NCBI GenBank assembly: GCA_947451285.1
Contig: CANFYL010000007.1
Coordinates: 1-36,354, forward strand
DNA: 36,354 nt
Source: Comamonadaceae bacterium
GTDB lineage: Bacteria > Pseudomonadota > Gammaproteobacteria > Burkholderiales > Burkholderiaceae_C
Direction of reading: 5' to 3'
Below the pieces are notes generated by a model, which searched no databases, had not been told where the DNA came from, and saw nothing but the letters and a program-made list of their open reading frames with translations. Positions 1 to 8,497 of this stretch are shown piece after piece (the stretch's first letter is position 1; the number at the start of each line of letters is the position of its first letter). The position numbers and the translations under genes were made by a program.

Positions 1-480
1 CCCGATCTGCCGCACGAAAGCTTGCTGGAAGAAGACCTGTTCTTGATGTTGCCCCAAGACAGCCCCATGGTCTCGCAACGGCGCAAAAGCATTCGCTGCG
101 ATGAAGTGGCCCAATTGCCGCTGATCCTGCCCACCGGCATCCACGGACTACGCCGAAGGATTGCGCATGAATTTGACCAACGCAATTTGCAAATGAATGT
201 GGTGGCCGAAATTGATTCTTTGTCGCTGTTGTTGCTGTGCGTGAGGGACGGCATGGGCGCTACCATCAAGCCCATTTCAGCCACCATGATGGAAGATCGC
301 CTGGCCACCGGCCTGCGTCACCTGCCCATCTCCGACGCGCAGCTCAAGCGGCCCAATTATTTGTTCAGCACCGAACACGAGCGCTTGACGCCGGCCACCA
401 TCGCCGTTCACACAGAGATCAAAGAAACCGTGAAGTTTCTGGTCAACAGCGGGCAATGGCGTGGTGCGCAACTGATCTAG
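1..480 (+). CDS. LysR-family transcriptional regulator, C-terminal effector-binding part (5' truncated by window edge)
   Basis: The frame is open from base 1 (PDLPHESLLEEDLFLMLPQ...). LysR substrate-binding features: LPLILPTGIHGLRRRI, AEIDSLSLLLLCVRDGMGATIKP. Confidence 0.8.
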   Translation, partial: PDLPHESLLEEDLFLMLPQDSPMVSQRRKSIRCDEVAQLPLILPTGIHGLRRRIAHEFDQRNLQMNVVAEIDSLSLLLLCVRDGMGATIKPISATMMEDRLATGLRHLPISDAQLKRPNYLFSTEHERLTPATIAVHTEIKETVKFLVNSGQWRGAQLI

Positions 481-515
481 CTCAGCCAGCCTTCCGGTGA
501 GCTAGGGATGTTTTT
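477..515 (+). terminator. Putative Rho-independent terminator of the truncated LysR gene
   Basis: Perfect 8-bp inverted repeat CTAGCTCA (477-484) / TGAGCTAG (498-505) that includes the TAG stop codon, followed by GGATG and TTTTT (511-515). Confidence 0.55.
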
Positions 516-1240
516 CAAGACGGCGGCATGACAGGCATTTGAGCCAACAATTTGCCATAACCAGGTATTTGTTCATGGCCGTTGACGGCTTGAACGCAAG
601 CCCACGCAGCGACTTGGTTGGTGGTCAAAATGGGAATACCGAACTCTGCCTCCCATTGTGAAATCAAATCCATGATGCGATATGCGCCGCCCGCGACCAG
701 CATCACATCGGGTTTGAGCTTGGCCTGTGCTGCCAATGCTTTTCTTGCAGGGTCAGGTGTCAATTTGTTGATGGCGTCAGGATCGGTCATGTTGAAAGAG
801 TCGGCGCCCACGATATCAAGTCCATGCACGCGTTCAAAATAGGCTTTACCCCGCATCAACAAATCGTTGTTGTAGGGCGATAGCAGTGTGACTTTTTTTG
901 CACTCAAGGCTTTCACTGCACGACCTAGTGCAAAGGCAGTTGTGTAGGCGGGAACTCCTGAGATTTTTTCGATCCGGGCCACCAACTCTTGCTCATAATT
1001 CAAAGGCCCATAAAAACTGGCAGCGGTTTGCAGCACAACAATCGCCGAGGGTTGGATACCCGAAAGCAACTCGGTTTGATAGTTGACATCCCCGTCATGT
1101 TCGCGCCACCCCTTTTCATCCACAGATCCGACCTTCACGCGGGCGAAATGGACTTGATAGTTTTTGGGCAGGACGCGGTTCATGTCAATTTCTGTCGCGA
1201 TATTGGCTGACGGAACCAGCATGCCTAAACGATGAATCAT
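515..1240 (-). CDS. Maleate cis-trans isomerase / arylmalonate decarboxylase / Asp-Glu racemase superfamily protein
   Basis: 241 aa. RLGMLVPSANIATEIDMNRVLP N-terminus, VAGGAYRIMDLI and PILTTNQVAAWA C-terminal segment typical of the fold. Confidence 0.75.
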   Translation of the reverse strand: MIHRLGMLVPSANIATEIDMNRVLPKNYQVHFARVKVGSVDEKGWREHDGDVNYQTELLSGIQPSAIVVLQTAASFYGPLNYEQELVARIEKISGVPAYTTAFALGRAVKALSAKKVTLLSPYNNDLLMRGKAYFERVHGLDIVGADSFNMTDPDAINKLTPDPARKALAAQAKLKPDVMLVAGGAYRIMDLISQWEAEFGIPILTTNQVAAWACVQAVNGHEQIPGYGKLLAQMPVMPPS

Positions 1241-1251
1241 TCAAATACTCC

Positions 1252-2238
1252 TTATTCGATTTTGATGCTGGCGGCTTTGACCAGCGCTTGCCAGCGGTCA
1301 AACTCTTGATGGGTGTGCTCCGTAAGTTCTTGGGGCGAGCTTGCCACCACTTGGGCGCCAGCTTTGCTCAAAGACTCGCGAATTTGCGGTGTTTTGAGCA
1401 CTTGAACAAAGGCTTGATTCAACTGCTGCAGGACCGCTGCGGGTGTCCCAGCAGGTGCGACGATGCCAATCCAATCGGCAATTTCCAAACCAGATAAACC
1501 TGCTTCGGCCAAGGTGGGAACATCTGGCAGGCTGGGATCTCTTTTGATGGTCGTCACGGCAAGTGGAATCAAGCGCCCAGTTTGGACTTGCTGTACGGCC
1601 GAGGGCACTGCAGCAAATTGGAGCTGGGTGACGCCACCTAAAAGGGCCGCAATGGACTCACCGCCGCTCTTGAATGGGATGTGCGTCATCTTGGTTCCGG
1701 TGACATGCCCGAACAACTCACCAGCCAAATGGGGCGTGCTGGCATTGCCCGCTGAGCCGTAGTTGATGGATTGCGGCTTGTCTTTGGCATAGGTGATCAA
1801 TTCTTGAATCGATCGGACTGGAAATTTTGGATGCACCACCACCACCAATGGCACCTTGCCAACCAAGGTGATGGAGGCGAAGTCGCGACGTGAATCAAAA
1901 GGCATTTTTGACATGACGAAAGGGTTGGCACCAAACGCAGTGTTGGTCACACCCAGTGTGTAGCCATCTGGCGCAGCTTTGGCGACCAAGTTCATGCCAA
2001 TCGTCGCACCTCCACCCGGCTTGTTCTCAATCACAACCGACTGGCCTAATTGCTGGCTGAGTGCGGGCGCCAACAAGCGCATCACCACATCGTTGGATCC
2101 ACCCGGCGCAAAAGGAACAACGATGCGGATGGGGCGCACAGGAAACGGGTCATTGGCATGCACTGAGCATCCCATCGTCAAACCCACAGTTGCGACAAAC
2201 CCCAGAATAACTGTCTTCAGTTTGTGTTTCATAGTCAC
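1252..2238 (-). CDS. Bug/TctC family tripartite tricarboxylate transporter substrate-binding protein
   Basis: Signal peptide, then FPVRPIRIVVPFAPGGSNDVVMRLLAP, VIENKPGGGATIG, AAPDGYTLG, LPDVPTLAEAG. A likely alternative start is MKHK at 2232. Confidence 0.93.
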   Translation of the reverse strand: MTMKHKLKTVILGFVATVGLTMGCSVHANDPFPVRPIRIVVPFAPGGSNDVVMRLLAPALSQQLGQSVVIENKPGGGATIGMNLVAKAAPDGYTLGVTNTAFGANPFVMSKMPFDSRRDFASITLVGKVPLVVVVHPKFPVRSIQELITYAKDKPQSINYGSAGNASTPHLAGELFGHVTGTKMTHIPFKSGGESIAALLGGVTQLQFAAVPSAVQQVQTGRLIPLAVTTIKRDPSLPDVPTLAEAGLSGLEIADWIGIVAPAGTPAAVLQQLNQAFVQVLKTPQIRESLSKAGAQVVASSPQELTEHTHQEFDRWQALVKAASIKIE

Positions 2239-2273
2239 CTCCTGTGTGTTCGATCGGTTGAAAAAGCAGCGCC

Positions 2274-3194
2274 TTACTTCAAGGGCTCAGACTTTATTGC
2301 TGGCGGTGGCTCGGCACCTGACCACTTCTCTAAATAAGTGACCAACTCGGTCATGTCACGTCCAACACCATCTTGCTTGAGTGCAAACTTCCAGAGTTGA
2401 CGGGCTTGGGAGCCTACCCACATGGGCACGCCCAAAGCCTCACACTCCTCAATTGCCAATCCAATATCTTTACAAATGCTTGAAATTGGAAAACCGAAAT
2501 CAAACGTGCGCGGCAACACTTGGCGTATGAATTTTTCTTGTGAAGCCGCGCTGCGTCCGCTGCTGACGTTGATCACATCCATCATCAACTGGGGGTCTAA
2601 ACCACCTTTGACGCCTGCCACATAGGCTTCTGCGGTAATGGCAAACGCGGTGGATGACAACATGTTGTTGAGGAGTTTCAGTAATTGCGCTTGACCTGGC
2701 TCCTTACCAATCACGACCAATTTACCAAAAATTTCGAGCAGGGATTTGACTTCATTCAAAGCAGCTTCTCCACCTGCCGCCATGACGGTCAAGGTGCCTT
2801 TCTGCGCGCCCGCGGCCCCACCACTGACTGGGGCATCAATCAGCGCGATGCCGTGCTCGTGCAGACCTACAGCGGCGGCCTTGGTAGAGCGCGGCCCCAC
2901 GGTGGAGAGGTCGACTGCAATTTTGACCGCTTTTCCTGAAGCAATGCCTCCCTCACCCAGCATGACTTGGGTGAACACTGCTGGCGACGGCAAACTGGTA
3001 AACACCACACGCGCCTGATCACACACTTCACGAATGCTAGAAGCCCTCTGAGCGCCAGCCTTGACGATGGCCTCCATGGCTGCATCTTGAACATCGAAGG
3101 CGATCACGGGATAGCCTTTGGCCATCAAGTTGATGGCCATCGGGTGGCCCATCACGCCCACCCCAATAAATCCAACGGTTTGCTGCTTTGTCAT
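2274..3194 (-). CDS. NAD(P)-dependent beta-hydroxyacid dehydrogenase (3-hydroxyisobutyrate dehydrogenase family)
   Basis: FIGVGVMGHPMAINL Rossmann motif, DAPVSGGAAGAQKGTLTVM substrate motif, KLLNN catalytic Lys motif. Confidence 0.92.
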   Translation of the reverse strand: MTKQQTVGFIGVGVMGHPMAINLMAKGYPVIAFDVQDAAMEAIVKAGAQRASSIREVCDQARVVFTSLPSPAVFTQVMLGEGGIASGKAVKIAVDLSTVGPRSTKAAAVGLHEHGIALIDAPVSGGAAGAQKGTLTVMAAGGEAALNEVKSLLEIFGKLVVIGKEPGQAQLLKLLNNMLSSTAFAITAEAYVAGVKGGLDPQLMMDVINVSSGRSAASQEKFIRQVLPRTFDFGFPISSICKDIGLAIEECEALGVPMWVGSQARQLWKFALKQDGVGRDMTELVTYLEKWSGAEPPPAIKSEPLK

Positions 3195-3250
3195 GTTGTC
3201 TCCTAGTTCATATTTAGGTGTTGGTCCGAGTTATTTAAGACCCATCGCTT

Positions 3251-4624
3251 TTATCTTTGTTCGACCCTTGCGCTGATCAGGTGGGTGAGCGATTGCAATG
3301 AGGTCAAATTTTCAAATGCATGGACCAAGTTCAAGCAATCTTGCACCCCGGCGGGGGTTAGACCCGCGCGGGGCATGAGGACATGGCATTTCTTGTCCAC
3401 ATCGACCCAGTCGATACCCCGTGGCCCAGAGCCTTGAGGTGCCTGACAGGTACTGCGCAAGGTGCTTGCATCGTGGCGCTCGATGGTCACCGTACCGCCA
3501 TGGCGGTGCGGAAAGCGATCAGGCAACGGCGGCGGATTGGGATCGAAGCCGACCAGCGGCAACATCGCTGCGATGCGCGGATCGTGCATCTTCTCTGCGC
3601 TGAAATGGTCCCAACCAAAACGGCGGTCTACCAAAGCAGCAGCCACAAAGTAAGGCACGCTGTGGGCAGCGCCGATCAAATCATGTGGCTGGACCGCTTG
3701 GTTTTGCCACACCTTCAACTGTGGGGCCGAAATTGTGACGCGCCGAACGCTGGCCGGGTCAATGTTGTGCTCAATGGCAGCGGTCCATGCAGCCTCAGCA
3801 ATGGCGTGGAAGGGATGAGCACCCGGTATGAGTTTGATCGCCATGTCAGTGACGATGTCCCATGAAGCACCCAAATCCATCGTGACATCACTGACCGCCT
3901 GGCCGTTGAAAGCTTCAAAAAAACCGCGCGGCGATTCCATGACTGCAATTTCTGCCTGAAAGCCCGCTTGGGCCGCCAAGGCAGCTTGAACCCCGAGCAT
4001 GGCCGCCAGACCGGCATGGTATTCGCGGGCACAACTGGTATCAGCAGCAATGGCCATCCCCCCTGCTGATGTAGCGGCAATGGCAATAGCCTGAGCCATT
4101 TGTTGCGGGCCCAGCCCCAGCAACTTGCCCACTGTGACGGCGCCACAAAATATGGTGGAGACCGAGCCATGAAAACCACGCTGCATCCGGCCGGGTGTCA
4201 GGGCTTCATCCACCCGTCCTGCCACCTCGTATCCCAGCACCATCGCGGTCAACACATCACGGCCCGAACTGTTGAGCCGCTCGCCGATGGCAAGCCCTGT
4301 GGCGGCAGCAATGGTGCCAATGTGCGCAATGCTGCGCATGTCGCTGTCATCTGAAGCAGCGGCATCGCTGGCCACGGCATTCACACGCGCGGCACGATCT
4401 GCCGGCAAACGCGTCTTGCTGAACCAGACGCTGGAGGTTGGCTCTCCACCGAGTGAGCATTCGATGTCACGCACCATGCGGGCTGAGTCGATGTCCACCC
4501 CAGCGGCGGCACTGGCCAGCGTACTGGCCAAACTCATCTTGGCGCGTTCAAACGCCAAAGTGGGTAAATCAGCGGCAGAAGTGTGGGCAACGAATGCCCC
4601 TAGAGTTTCGGCAATCGTGCCCAT
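3251..4624 (-). CDS. MmgE/PrpD family protein
   Basis: 457 aa. MmgE/PrpD features: LGYEVAGRVDEAL, GFHGSVSTIFCGAVTVGKLLGL, IPGAHPFHAIAEAA. Confidence 0.88.
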   Translation of the reverse strand: MGTIAETLGAFVAHTSAADLPTLAFERAKMSLASTLASAAAGVDIDSARMVRDIECSLGGEPTSSVWFSKTRLPADRAARVNAVASDAAASDDSDMRSIAHIGTIAAATGLAIGERLNSSGRDVLTAMVLGYEVAGRVDEALTPGRMQRGFHGSVSTIFCGAVTVGKLLGLGPQQMAQAIAIAATSAGGMAIAADTSCAREYHAGLAAMLGVQAALAAQAGFQAEIAVMESPRGFFEAFNGQAVSDVTMDLGASWDIVTDMAIKLIPGAHPFHAIAEAAWTAAIEHNIDPASVRRVTISAPQLKVWQNQAVQPHDLIGAAHSVPYFVAAALVDRRFGWDHFSAEKMHDPRIAAMLPLVGFDPNPPPLPDRFPHRHGGTVTIERHDASTLRSTCQAPQGSGPRGIDWVDVDKKCHVLMPRAGLTPAGVQDCLNLVHAFENLTSLQSLTHLISARVEQR

Positions 4625-4653
4625 GTCACACCTTTTGATCGCGCCAATGACGA

Positions 4654-5040
4654 TCAGGGTTTTTTGTCGTTCGCGTCAAACACTTCACGCGCTATGCGGA
4701 AAGAGTCAATGGCCGCAGGAACACCTGCATAAATCGCCACCTGCATGAACACCTCACGAATTTCTTCACGCGTGACACCGTTACGCAACGCGCCATTGAT
4801 ATGCAGCTTGAGTTCATGCGGGCGGTTGAGCACGCTGATCATGGCTAAATTGAGCATGCTGCGGGTTTTGCGAGGCAAGTCTTCACGTCCCCACACAGCG
4901 CCCCAACAATACTCTGTGACCAGTTCTTGCATCGGCAAGTTGAAGCTGTCTGCATTGGCGATGGATTTCTCAACGTACTCAGCCCCAACCACAGCTTTTC
5001 GGATTTCAAGTCCGCGTTTGAAGAGTTCACTGTTACTCAT
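4654..5040 (-). CDS. Carboxymuconolactone decarboxylase family protein (PcaC-like)
   Basis: EYCWGAVWGREDLPRKTRSMLNLAMISVLNRPHELKLHINGALRNGVTREEIREVFMQVAIYAGVPAAIDSFRIAREVF closely follows the PcaC/CMD pattern. Confidence 0.9.
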   Translation of the reverse strand: MSNSELFKRGLEIRKAVVGAEYVEKSIANADSFNLPMQELVTEYCWGAVWGREDLPRKTRSMLNLAMISVLNRPHELKLHINGALRNGVTREEIREVFMQVAIYAGVPAAIDSFRIAREVFDANDKKP

Positions 5041-5094
5041 GTTGTGTCCTTTGAAAAGTTTAAAGAAAAAAGAAAATACCGATCAGCGCGCCGA

Positions 5095-6000
5095 TTAGCC
5101 ACGAACCTCAACCCCAGCCCAAGACTCCACCACTTTGACCACGTCAGAGAAATCGGCGTCCTTACCGCACACCGCCAAAGTGATAGACATCAACTCTCTC
5201 ACAGCGGATCCAACCACCATGGGTACGCCAATGTGTTCAGCCTCGTCGACACACAAGCGCGCATCTTTGTATGCCAGGGCGGCGGCAAAACCGACATCAA
5301 AGGTGCGCGGCAGAACACAGCGTGGAAACTTGTCAGCCGATGCCGTGTTTCGACCCGATCCCGCATTGATGACATCGAGCATGATTTTGGGATCCACCCC
5401 GGCCTTGACACCCATAACGATCGCTTCGGAAGTGATCGCTACAGCGGTGACTGACATGATGTTGTTGGCCAACTTGACCGTCTGAGCCTGCCCTGCTTTA
5501 TCACCCAAATAAAAGGTTTTGCCAAAAACAGACAATGCGTCGTCCAAGGCATCGAAGTTGCTTCGAGGACACGAGACCATGACAGCCAGCGTTCCCTTGA
5601 CCGCACCTGTGACACCACCGCTCACAGGAGAATCCACATAGACCATGCCGCGCTCGAGCAGTCCTTTTGCAATCGCAGCAGCAGCACGCGGTCCAATTGT
5701 CGACAGATCCACCACCTGCTTAACTTTGCTCCCCTCGCGCAAACCGCCCCCCTGCAAGCACACTGCATCGACGATCTCTGGGGTGGGCAAGCTCAAAAAG
5801 ACTGTCTCTACTTGATCAGCGACTGCCTTGATCGAAGTCAGCTGTTTCGCGCCAGCAGAAACCGCACGCGCCAAGGCGCCTTCATCGCGGTCATAGACAA
5901 AAACCTCATAGCCTGCGTTGATGAGTCGAATGCTCATGGGGCCGCCCATGTTGCCGAGCCCGATGAATCCCAATGCTGGTTTGGACATGTATGTCTCCAA
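5095..6000 (-). CDS. NAD(P)-dependent beta-hydroxyacid dehydrogenase (HIBADH family)
   Basis: LGFIGLGNMGGPMSIRL, DSPVSGGVTGAVKGTLAVM, VKLANN. A likely alternative start is MSKPALGF at 5988. Confidence 0.92.
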   Translation of the reverse strand: METYMSKPALGFIGLGNMGGPMSIRLINAGYEVFVYDRDEGALARAVSAGAKQLTSIKAVADQVETVFLSLPTPEIVDAVCLQGGGLREGSKVKQVVDLSTIGPRAAAAIAKGLLERGMVYVDSPVSGGVTGAVKGTLAVMVSCPRSNFDALDDALSVFGKTFYLGDKAGQAQTVKLANNIMSVTAVAITSEAIVMGVKAGVDPKIMLDVINAGSGRNTASADKFPRCVLPRTFDVGFAAALAYKDARLCVDEAEHIGVPMVVGSAVRELMSITLAVCGKDADFSDVVKVVESWAGVEVRG

Positions 6001-6032
6001 TCAAAAAAGTATGGTCATCCGACCGAGGGGTG

Positions 6033-7007
6033 TCAATTTGCTGGCTTGATGCCAACAGCCTTGACCAAGCTCGAAATACGTTCACTGTCTTGTTCGAGCA
6101 ATTTACGAAACGCATCAGACCCACGCTCTGGCATCGACGGTATTTGTGAAGCCAGTTGTTTCTCAACGCGCTCCTTGAATTCAGGGCTATCCATGACCTG
6201 TGACAAGGCTGCTGACAGTTTGTCCACCACGGCACGCGGGGTTCCTTTAGGAGCCACCAAACCGTTCCAAATACGCAAATCAAACTGAGGTACCCCACCT
6301 TCAGCAAAGGTCGGCACATCGGGCAATTGCGCCAAGCGCTGCGGCGACGAAACCGCAATTGCACGCACACGTTTGTCGGCATGCAAAGGCATGATGGTCA
6401 CGGTCTGATCGATGATGCCGTCAATCACGCCGCTCATTAAATCAACCAAAGCCGGACCTGTGCCTCGGTATTGAACAAGGGTTGCGTCTACCTTGTTGAT
6501 GTTCAAGAACAAGGCCTCTGCCAAATGCGCGGTAGTTCCAGGACCGCCCGAGCCAAAGTTTGATTTACCTGGGTTGCGACGCATCTGCTCCATCAAGGAC
6601 GGCAAGTCTTTGATGCCACTGGCATTGCTAACCGCCATCACCATCGGCACAGTCGCCACAGTTCCAACCGGCGTTAAATCTAACAAGGGGTCGAAATTTC
6701 CCTTGGGATAAAGATGGGGAATGATCAACAAGGACTGGTTGCTGAAATTGAGGGTATGGCCATCCGGCTCAGCTTTGAGCAAGCGCTGAAAGCCAACCAA
6801 CCCGCCTGCACCCGTGACGTTTTCTACAATCACTGTTTGCTTGAGGCTAGTGGTTAATCCCAGTGCCACTTGTCTAGCCAAGGCATCAAGCGTGCCCCCA
6901 GGCGCCACGCCAACAATGATGGTGATTTGTTTGCTCGGAAAAGTCTGTGCCGTTGCGGCGGCAGACAACCAAACAAGTACCAAACTTAAAAGCAGTTTGC
7001 GCAGCAT
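6033..7007 (-). CDS. Bug/TctC family substrate-binding protein
   Basis: ORF track begins at 7034 (GTG), but ATGGAG-ATGCAC-ATG supports the start at 7007 (MLRKLLLSLVLVWLSAAATAQ signal peptide). FPSKQITIIVGVAPGGTLDALAR, VIVENVTGAGGLVG. Confidence 0.92.
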   Translation of the reverse strand: MLRKLLLSLVLVWLSAAATAQTFPSKQITIIVGVAPGGTLDALARQVALGLTTSLKQTVIVENVTGAGGLVGFQRLLKAEPDGHTLNFSNQSLLIIPHLYPKGNFDPLLDLTPVGTVATVPMVMAVSNASGIKDLPSLMEQMRRNPGKSNFGSGGPGTTAHLAEALFLNINKVDATLVQYRGTGPALVDLMSGVIDGIIDQTVTIMPLHADKRVRAIAVSSPQRLAQLPDVPTFAEGGVPQFDLRIWNGLVAPKGTPRAVVDKLSAALSQVMDSPEFKERVEKQLASQIPSMPERGSDAFRKLLEQDSERISSLVKAVGIKPAN

Positions 7008-7074
7008 GTGCATCTCCATCAGGTTTGCAAGCACAGCATATTAGCTTTGAGATGTCACCTGCGCTCCTCGAATT

Positions 7075-7088
7075 TACGCATATCAGAC
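7075..7088. promoter_or_regulatory. Operator-like motif TACGCATATCAGAC in a divergent Bug/LysR promoter region
   Basis: 13/14 match to TGCGCATATCAGAC at 18695-18708. Lies upstream of a TAATAT -10-like box (minus strand, plus coordinates 7043-7038) and 33 bp upstream of the lysR start. Confidence 0.45.
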
Positions 7089-7120
7089 CTGCGATTCACG
7101 CATAATGAAACTGCAAGCTT

Positions 7121-8065
7121 ATGGAACTCGATCAACTCAAAACATTTCTGACCGTGGCCGAATTCGGCACCTTCTCACGTGCAGCCATCCGACTCTCCAG
7201 CACCCAGCCGGTGCTGAGCCGAAAAATCAAGCTGCTTGAGTCAGAACTTGGCACCGAATTGTTTCATCGCACAGGCCGCGGGGTGGTACTGAGCGAAGGT
7301 GGCAAATTGCTGGAGCAGTACGCACGCGGTATCTTGGACACTGCCGACAGCGCTAAAACGGCCATTCAGGCGCTTGGCGCTTCCCCTGTCGGTCAAGTCA
7401 CCATTGGGATGCCCTCTTCGATCGCCACCGTACTGGCTATTGAGCTGGTGCAGGAATTCCGGCGGGCCTTTCCCAATGTGTCACTCAAAGTCATGGAAGG
7501 TTACAGCGGCCATGTGCTCGAGTGGCTCACGACCGCACGGCTTGATGTTGCTGTGCTTTATGACACGCCGAATCTCAAGAGCAACACCTTGCGAACAGAC
7601 CCCATCTTGAGCGACGAGTTGTTCCTGATCGGGTCTCCCAAAGATCCTGCTCGCCTTGGCAACGGACCTGTACGCGCAGCGCGGTTGGCGGAAATTCCCA
7701 TGGTGCTTCCGAGTCGGCCTCACGGCATTCGAATCTTGGTCGACGAAGCGATGGAGCGCACAGGACTGCTGCCGAATGTGCAAATGGAGATTGATGCCAT
7801 GCACTCCATGATTGCCTTAGCCGAAGGTGGCTTGGGCTACACCATCCTGTCTTATTCGAGCGTTCGTGATTTGGTATTGGCCAAACGCGTTCGCATTTGG
7901 CGTATCGTTGATCCCACCATCACACGCTCTTTGGTGATTACCACGACGAACCAGCGTCCGTCCACCAAACCAGCGCGTGATTTGACACGAATCTTCCAAG
8001 ACCTGATCGAGTCGCATGTGCGCGATGGACGCTGGGCGCCACCGCCTGAGCCTAACGCGACTTAA
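7121..8065 (+). CDS. LysR-family transcriptional regulator
   Basis: MELDQLKTFLTVAEFGTFSRAAIRLSSTQPVLSRKIKLLESELGTELFHRTGRGVVLSEGG wHTH, plus effector domain. Confidence 0.96.
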   Translation: MELDQLKTFLTVAEFGTFSRAAIRLSSTQPVLSRKIKLLESELGTELFHRTGRGVVLSEGGKLLEQYARGILDTADSAKTAIQALGASPVGQVTIGMPSSIATVLAIELVQEFRRAFPNVSLKVMEGYSGHVLEWLTTARLDVAVLYDTPNLKSNTLRTDPILSDELFLIGSPKDPARLGNGPVRAARLAEIPMVLPSRPHGIRILVDEAMERTGLLPNVQMEIDAMHSMIALAEGGLGYTILSYSSVRDLVLAKRVRIWRIVDPTITRSLVITTTNQRPSTKPARDLTRIFQDLIESHVRDGRWAPPPEPNAT

Positions 8066-8089
8066 ACTTTAGCGCGCACGTCTTGGGCG

Positions 8090-8479
8090 TCAATCCTTGG
8101 TGCTGGGGTAGTCTTTGTCGGCCACAGCTTCGGCCCACATAGTTTTACCAATCGATGTTGCGGTGTGGATCATGAAACTGCCTTCGGCAGCACCATGCCA
8201 ATGCCGCTCGTGCGGACCAATCCACACCACATCACCGGTTCGAATTTCTTGTGGTGCATGGCCTTCTTGGCAAATCCAGCCTTTGCCTGCTGTGACTTGT
8301 AAAACTTGCCCTTGCTCATGGGTGTGCCAGTAAGTCCTGCCACCAGGTGAGAAAAACACGTCATTGATGGTGACGTTATCGGTGGCTGGCATCACGGGAT
8401 CGGCCCAAACGGTACCGGTGAAGGTCGCGGTGCGGTGATCTGACAGCGCACCTTGTTCTCTGCCATGGAAAACTTTCAT
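8090..8479 (-). CDS. Cupin domain-containing protein
   Basis: 129 aa. FFSPGGRTYWHTHEQGQVLQVTAGKGWICQEG...IRTGDVVWIGPHERHWHGA has two cupin motifs. Confidence 0.9.
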   Translation of the reverse strand: MKVFHGREQGALSDHRTATFTGTVWADPVMPATDNVTINDVFFSPGGRTYWHTHEQGQVLQVTAGKGWICQEGHAPQEIRTGDVVWIGPHERHWHGAAEGSFMIHTATSIGKTMWAEAVADKDYPSTKD

Positions 8480-8497
8480 GATTGATCCTTTGTCTGT

